Source: Bacteroidetes bacterium 47-18
Lineage (GTDB): Bacteria > Bacteroidota > Bacteroidia > Chitinophagales > Chitinophagaceae
Length of the DNA stretch: 64,000 nt
Direction of reading: 5' to 3'
Assembly (NCBI GenBank): GCA_001897155.1
Contig: MKSF01000020.1
Coordinates: forward strand, 21,393 to 85,392
The position numbers and the translations under genes were made by a program. Below, piece by piece: positions 61,534 to 64,000 of this stretch (position 1 is the first letter of the stretch; every line of letters begins with the position of its first letter). The notes under the pieces are model-generated. The model searched no databases, was not told where the DNA came from, and saw nothing but the letters and a program-made list of their open reading frames with translations.

Positions 61534-61561
61534 AAATGTGGCATCACTAACCCGGAACTCC
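61534..61561 (-). repeat. GTTAGTGATG 3'-end motif, copy 2
   Basis: On the minus strand GGAGTTCCGGGTTAGTGATG then CCACATTTTTT, 14 bases after the stop of the lipoprotein gene at 61575. Confidence 0.6.
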
Positions 61562-61574
61562 TTATCTCCCTACC

Positions 61575-62018
61575 CTACCTACAGTCAACAATAATAAAAA
61601 CATCTTGATAAAACAAATCTGAATTATCCTCAACAGAAATACTAATGCCCTTTAATGTAGTACTTCGGATAGGATTATACTCTCCCGGGCTAATCAGCAC
61701 TAAATCTCCAAACTTACCCGGAAGGAGTGAATGCATATTGATATAATATTTTTTATTTACAACATACCTATCAAAGTTGTTCAGGTTTGTATCATAAGCT
61801 ACATATATCAATTCATCTTCTTTAAAGCTTTGTTTAAATTTCAAATTAATTAAACCTTCATCTACAGCTCTTTCAATTAATATCAATTTTCCTCTAACAG
61901 CCTTGTATTCAACATTTCTATTTTTATATACATATCTTTTATGAGAGGAACACGATAAAATAAGAGCTATAGGACAAATCCATAAACAGAAAACAACCCC
62001 AGTTAACCCTGCATTCAT
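61575..62018 (-). CDS. orphan lipoprotein in AT-rich region
   Basis: A 147-residue predicted lipoprotein. The signal peptide ends in LILSC (Cys23), followed by SSHKRYVYKNRNVEYKAV. The mature part is beta-rich with DELIYVAYDTNLNNFDRYVVNKKYY. I recognise no family. Base composition is far more AT-rich than the genes left of 60.5 kb. Its 3' end carries a motif shared with the orphan gene at 62857. Small exported orphans of this kind are often immunity proteins, but nothing in the sequence proves that here. Confidence 0.65.
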   Translation of the reverse strand: MNAGLTGVVFCLWICPIALILSCSSHKRYVYKNRNVEYKAVRGKLILIERAVDEGLINLKFKQSFKEDELIYVAYDTNLNNFDRYVVNKKYYINMHSLLPGKFGDLVLISPGEYNPIRSTTLKGISISVEDNSDLFYQDVFIIVDCR

Positions 62019-62292
62019 ATGTTTTCATTATACTATTTTATTATATACTAAAGATAAGCATATGCTCCCGGATTTTCGGTGCCAGTATCTGTCTTTGTCA
62101 AGAATGGGCACGTTCATATTACCAAGATGGTCCTTTTTCGTTGTAAAGACTGACGTGTTTTTATCCATTTATTATTTATTACTTTTTTGTAGATCTTGTC
62201 CTCCTAAAACAATTCAGGCGATACACTGTCCGCCGAAATTTTATACTTCAAGGTTCTAAAGATATTGATTTACTGAATCCTTATTTCCTTTT

Positions 62293-62688
62293 TTACCATT
62301 CTCTGATACCCTGACGCCTATATTTTTTAAATTTAATTAGCGAAAAATTCATTAGTAAAAAAGCAAATAAAACAGATAATAAAATATGAATAAAAAAAGC
62401 TCTATAATCAAACGTTGGAAAATAATTACTATCAGTAAAAATTAAGTCTAACACAATACTTCCCAGACCTAAGACCCAATAATTCAAGAATAATGAAATA
62501 AAGATGCAAGATTTAGATTTCTTGTGTTTATGTAAGTAGTCAGAAAAAGAATTTAAGAATAAAAAAAGAATAGGCAGTATAAATATACCACTAACCCACC
62601 CAAAAAGTTTAGAATTAACATTATTGATCACCCAATATAATACCACTCGAACTATGAAATAGTTTATATGAGAAAAATAATAATTCAT
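62293..62688 (-). CDS. orphan integral membrane protein
   Basis: A 131-residue protein with four hydrophobic segments (around 5-20, 28-48, 55-80 and 88-118) and a basic C-terminus (KKYRRQGIREW). It is very AT-rich and rich in Phe, Ile and Asn. I recognise no family. It sits between two other orphan genes on the same strand, with gaps too large for a tight operon. Confidence 0.55.
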   Translation of the reverse strand: MNYYFSHINYFIVRVVLYWVINNVNSKLFGWVSGIFILPILFLFLNSFSDYLHKHKKSKSCIFISLFLNYWVLGLGSIVLDLIFTDSNYFPTFDYRAFFIHILLSVLFAFLLMNFSLIKFKKYRRQGIREW

Positions 62689-62833
62689 AAGAAATAAATC
62701 TAATATTTTGTTTTCACTTTCTTTTGTCCACTATGATTTTCTTCTCTAAACACCTTCGCACTTACTGCCTTCACAATATAATGATTGCTTCAATAATGAG
62801 CATTTATTATCAGAAAATTATATACCTAAAAAT

Positions 62834-62856
62834 GCAGCATCACTAACTTTGGAACA
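62834..62856 (-). repeat. GTTAGTGATG 3'-end motif, copy 3
   Basis: On the minus strand TGTTCCAAAGTTAGTGATGC then TGCATTTTTAGG, directly abutting the stop codon of the orphan gene at 62857. Confidence 0.6.
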
Positions 62857-63612
62857 CTACCACCAATCAGCACTATAAATACCTATTTGTTTTATTTCCT
62901 TAATTTCCATCGGACTCATTATATATATCCTAATACTATGCTCTTCCTTTCGAAACTTATTTTTTTCTTTCAAAATTTTCAATTGATATTCTCTTATATT
63001 TTTAAAATACAAAAGCAATTTATTATTTAGCTCAACAACACTTTCTCCTTTAGGATATAATTTAATAGCACTAAATTCTTTCTTATCATTCCTATAAAAA
63101 GTATACTTATAGCCATTTTTAAAATCAAAAATCTTTTTTACCGGAAGCCAATAAAGCCCTATTGAAGCATTAAACAGAACATCCTCTTCCTTACTATAAT
63201 ATGAAACTTTATTGGCATTTAAGAAGTAGGTTTGGCCACTATAATTTTCATCTATATAGGGATGAGGAGCAAAAACAAAAAAAGTTCCTGAGATTTTATT
63301 TATTAAGAAACCCAAAGCATACTTACAACATTCAAATGAGTCAAACCTTAGGCCTATAATAAAGCTATCAATAACAGTATATCTAAAACTATTAGCACCT
63401 ACCATAGTGTCAGTTATATTCTTATAAAAAAAATCTTCAGGCTCATATTTAACAAAGGCAAGAGAATCTGATTTATCTTTCTTTATTAAACTAATTTTAT
63501 TCATTTGGTTCATTTCTAATAAATCCTGAGCTTGTGATTTTTGAAAAAAAACAAACAAACTCAACAATGTAAATATTAGCTTAGTCTTTTTGAATACTTC
63601 CTTCAAATTCAT
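62857..63612 (-). CDS. orphan exported protein in AT-rich region
   Basis: A 251-residue protein with a signal peptide (TKLIFTLLSLFVFFQKSQAQ region). The mature part contains FIIGLRFDSFECCKYALGFLINKISGTFFVFAPHPYID, with an adjacent Cys-Cys pair, and a lysine-rich C-terminal half. It ends IYSADWW. No family recognised. The gene is strongly AT-rich. It shares a 3' flanking motif with the lipoprotein gene at 61575, consistent with a gene cassette of common origin. Confidence 0.65.
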   Translation of the reverse strand: MNLKEVFKKTKLIFTLLSLFVFFQKSQAQDLLEMNQMNKISLIKKDKSDSLAFVKYEPEDFFYKNITDTMVGANSFRYTVIDSFIIGLRFDSFECCKYALGFLINKISGTFFVFAPHPYIDENYSGQTYFLNANKVSYYSKEEDVLFNASIGLYWLPVKKIFDFKNGYKYTFYRNDKKEFSAIKLYPKGESVVELNNKLLLYFKNIREYQLKILKEKNKFRKEEHSIRIYIMSPMEIKEIKQIGIYSADWW

Positions 63613-63634
63613 ATAGTTTTCCTCCTGTAGAATT

Positions 63635-63921
63635 TCATTTTAAAAATAAAGTGGTTGGACTATTGTTTTCTATAAGTCGATAATCACTTAAGATTTTGCG
63701 ATAAGATCGACAACCCCAAACGCAATAACCTTGAAACTTAAAGTCTATATACTTACCTTTACCAACTATTTCATTGATTTTCCTGTCTCTTAAGTCCAAG
63801 TTTATAAGACCTCCCCGCTTCCATTCCTTCCTTGCATAGGCATACCGAATAGATAATAATCTGTAAAAGAGCTTAGATTGGCCCCAAGTTATGATCATCC
63901 TGTTGTAAGTATCCCTAAAAA
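63635..63921 (-). pseudogene. possible 3' remnant of a gene interrupted by the IS element
   Basis: An open minus-strand frame of 87 residues from the first ATG (63898) to 63635, beginning MIITWGQSKLFYRLLSIRYAYARK. The frame stays open upstream as far as the IS end at 63922 (reading FRDTYNR just before the ATG). The original gene may therefore have continued and been cut by the insertion. It contains YCVWGCRSY but no recognisable domain. It could instead be a short intact gene starting at 63898. Confidence 0.35.
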
Positions 63922-64000
63922 TGAGACAGTTTAAAACTAGAGAAATTTATTAATTTTAAACTGTAAAAAGATGAAAAAGACAAGATTCACAGAGACACAA
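63922..64000 (+). mobile_element. left end of an IS3-family insertion sequence
   Basis: A terminal TGAGACAGTTTAAA-type end precedes, by about 49 bases, an ORF starting MKKTRFTETQ. That is the usual N-terminus of IS3-family OrfA transposases. TTTAAAACT recurs as an imperfect inverted TTTTAAACTG near 63953-63962. The element continues beyond the window. Confidence 0.75.
63971..64000 (+). CDS. IS3-family transposase OrfA, first 10 codons
   Basis: ATG at 63971 encoding MKKTRFTETQ up to the window edge. This start is highly characteristic of IS3-family OrfA helix-turn-helix proteins (commonly continuing into IVxxLKExExG). Only ten codons are visible. Confidence 0.75.
   Translation, partial: MKKTRFTETQ

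Noticed and set aside
1..64000. tRNA, rRNA, CRISPR array, replication origin
   Set aside because: No cloverleaf with a proper T-loop, no rRNA core sequence, no regularly spaced direct repeats and no DnaA-box cluster were seen on reading both strands.

Overview
The window looks like a chromosomal segment of a Bacteroidota member of the Chitinophagaceae type (Chitinophaga-like). The basis is several secreted proteins with type IX secretion (T9SS) C-terminal sorting domains, Bacteroidota-type promoters (TTG/TTTG, about 19 nt, TAnnTTTG), many lipoboxes, DUF5074, DUF4465 and GIN-domain families, a LytS/LytTR two-component pair, and intergenic repeats. Most of it is housekeeping sequence of balanced base composition. 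The last 2.5 kb is clearly AT-richer and ends inside an IS3-type element. No tRNA, rRNA or CRISPR array was seen.

Layout. 1-2.2 kb: a SulP anion permease running off the left edge and a small secreted orphan. 2.4-6.2 kb: a DbpA-like RNA helicase, then a cobalamin riboswitch and a T9SS-sorted DUF5074 propeller. 6.4-10.6 kb: a MoxR ATPase, a GIN-domain lipoprotein, DUF1415, 5-formyl-THF cyclo-ligase, and a Crp/Fnr regulator with an FNR-like box in front of a DinB-family gene. 10.8-13.75 kb: pirin with a palindromic operator candidate, then the cysteine operon cysE-cysK (minus strand). The cysE leader encodes the peptide MSKCCCAPPEE followed by a perfect intrinsic terminator and a competing antiterminator pairing. 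This is a complete candidate for cysteine-sensing transcription attenuation and is the most interesting item in the window. 14-20.5 kb: DNA ligase, an M48 peptidase, an NAD(P)H oxidoreductase, a second Crp/Fnr regulator and a GNAT. 20.5-28.1 kb: a five-gene RND efflux operon (adaptor, pump, TolC, LytS-type kinase, LytTR regulator). 28.5-36.5 kb: RluD-like synthase, LOG protein, metK, DsbD and PBP1A. 36.6-40.3 kb: IscA/SufA, a MORN-like protein, YbjQ with a translationally coupled 43-aa membrane protein, and an M28 peptidase.

40.4-44.1 kb: a second cobalamin riboswitch in front of a three-gene surface operon (DUF4465, a T9SS-sorted protein, a BtuG-like lipoprotein). Together with the 4 kb locus this suggests cobalamin capture at the cell surface, although no BtuB receptor gene is in the window. 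44.1-60.5 kb: ZapA, a TPR protein, a PstS-like binding protein, phosphopantetheinyl transferase, an M16 peptidase, a C-terminal transketolase subunit, FtsY, an acyltransferase, a PKD/T9SS protein, and a sugar-kinase/heptose module (PfkB kinase, HldA-like kinase, divergent HddC-like nucleotidyltransferase). 60.5-64 kb: a gene-poor stretch with a dispersed repeat, then AT-rich orphan genes carrying a shared 3' motif, then the IS3 end.

Three families of dispersed intergenic repeats occur: a two-hairpin element of about 100 bp (two copies), a CCGTCCGGAATGRCCGGCA family (three diverged copies), and an HSERSR-type repeat. All functional calls come from reading the translations; no database search was possible.
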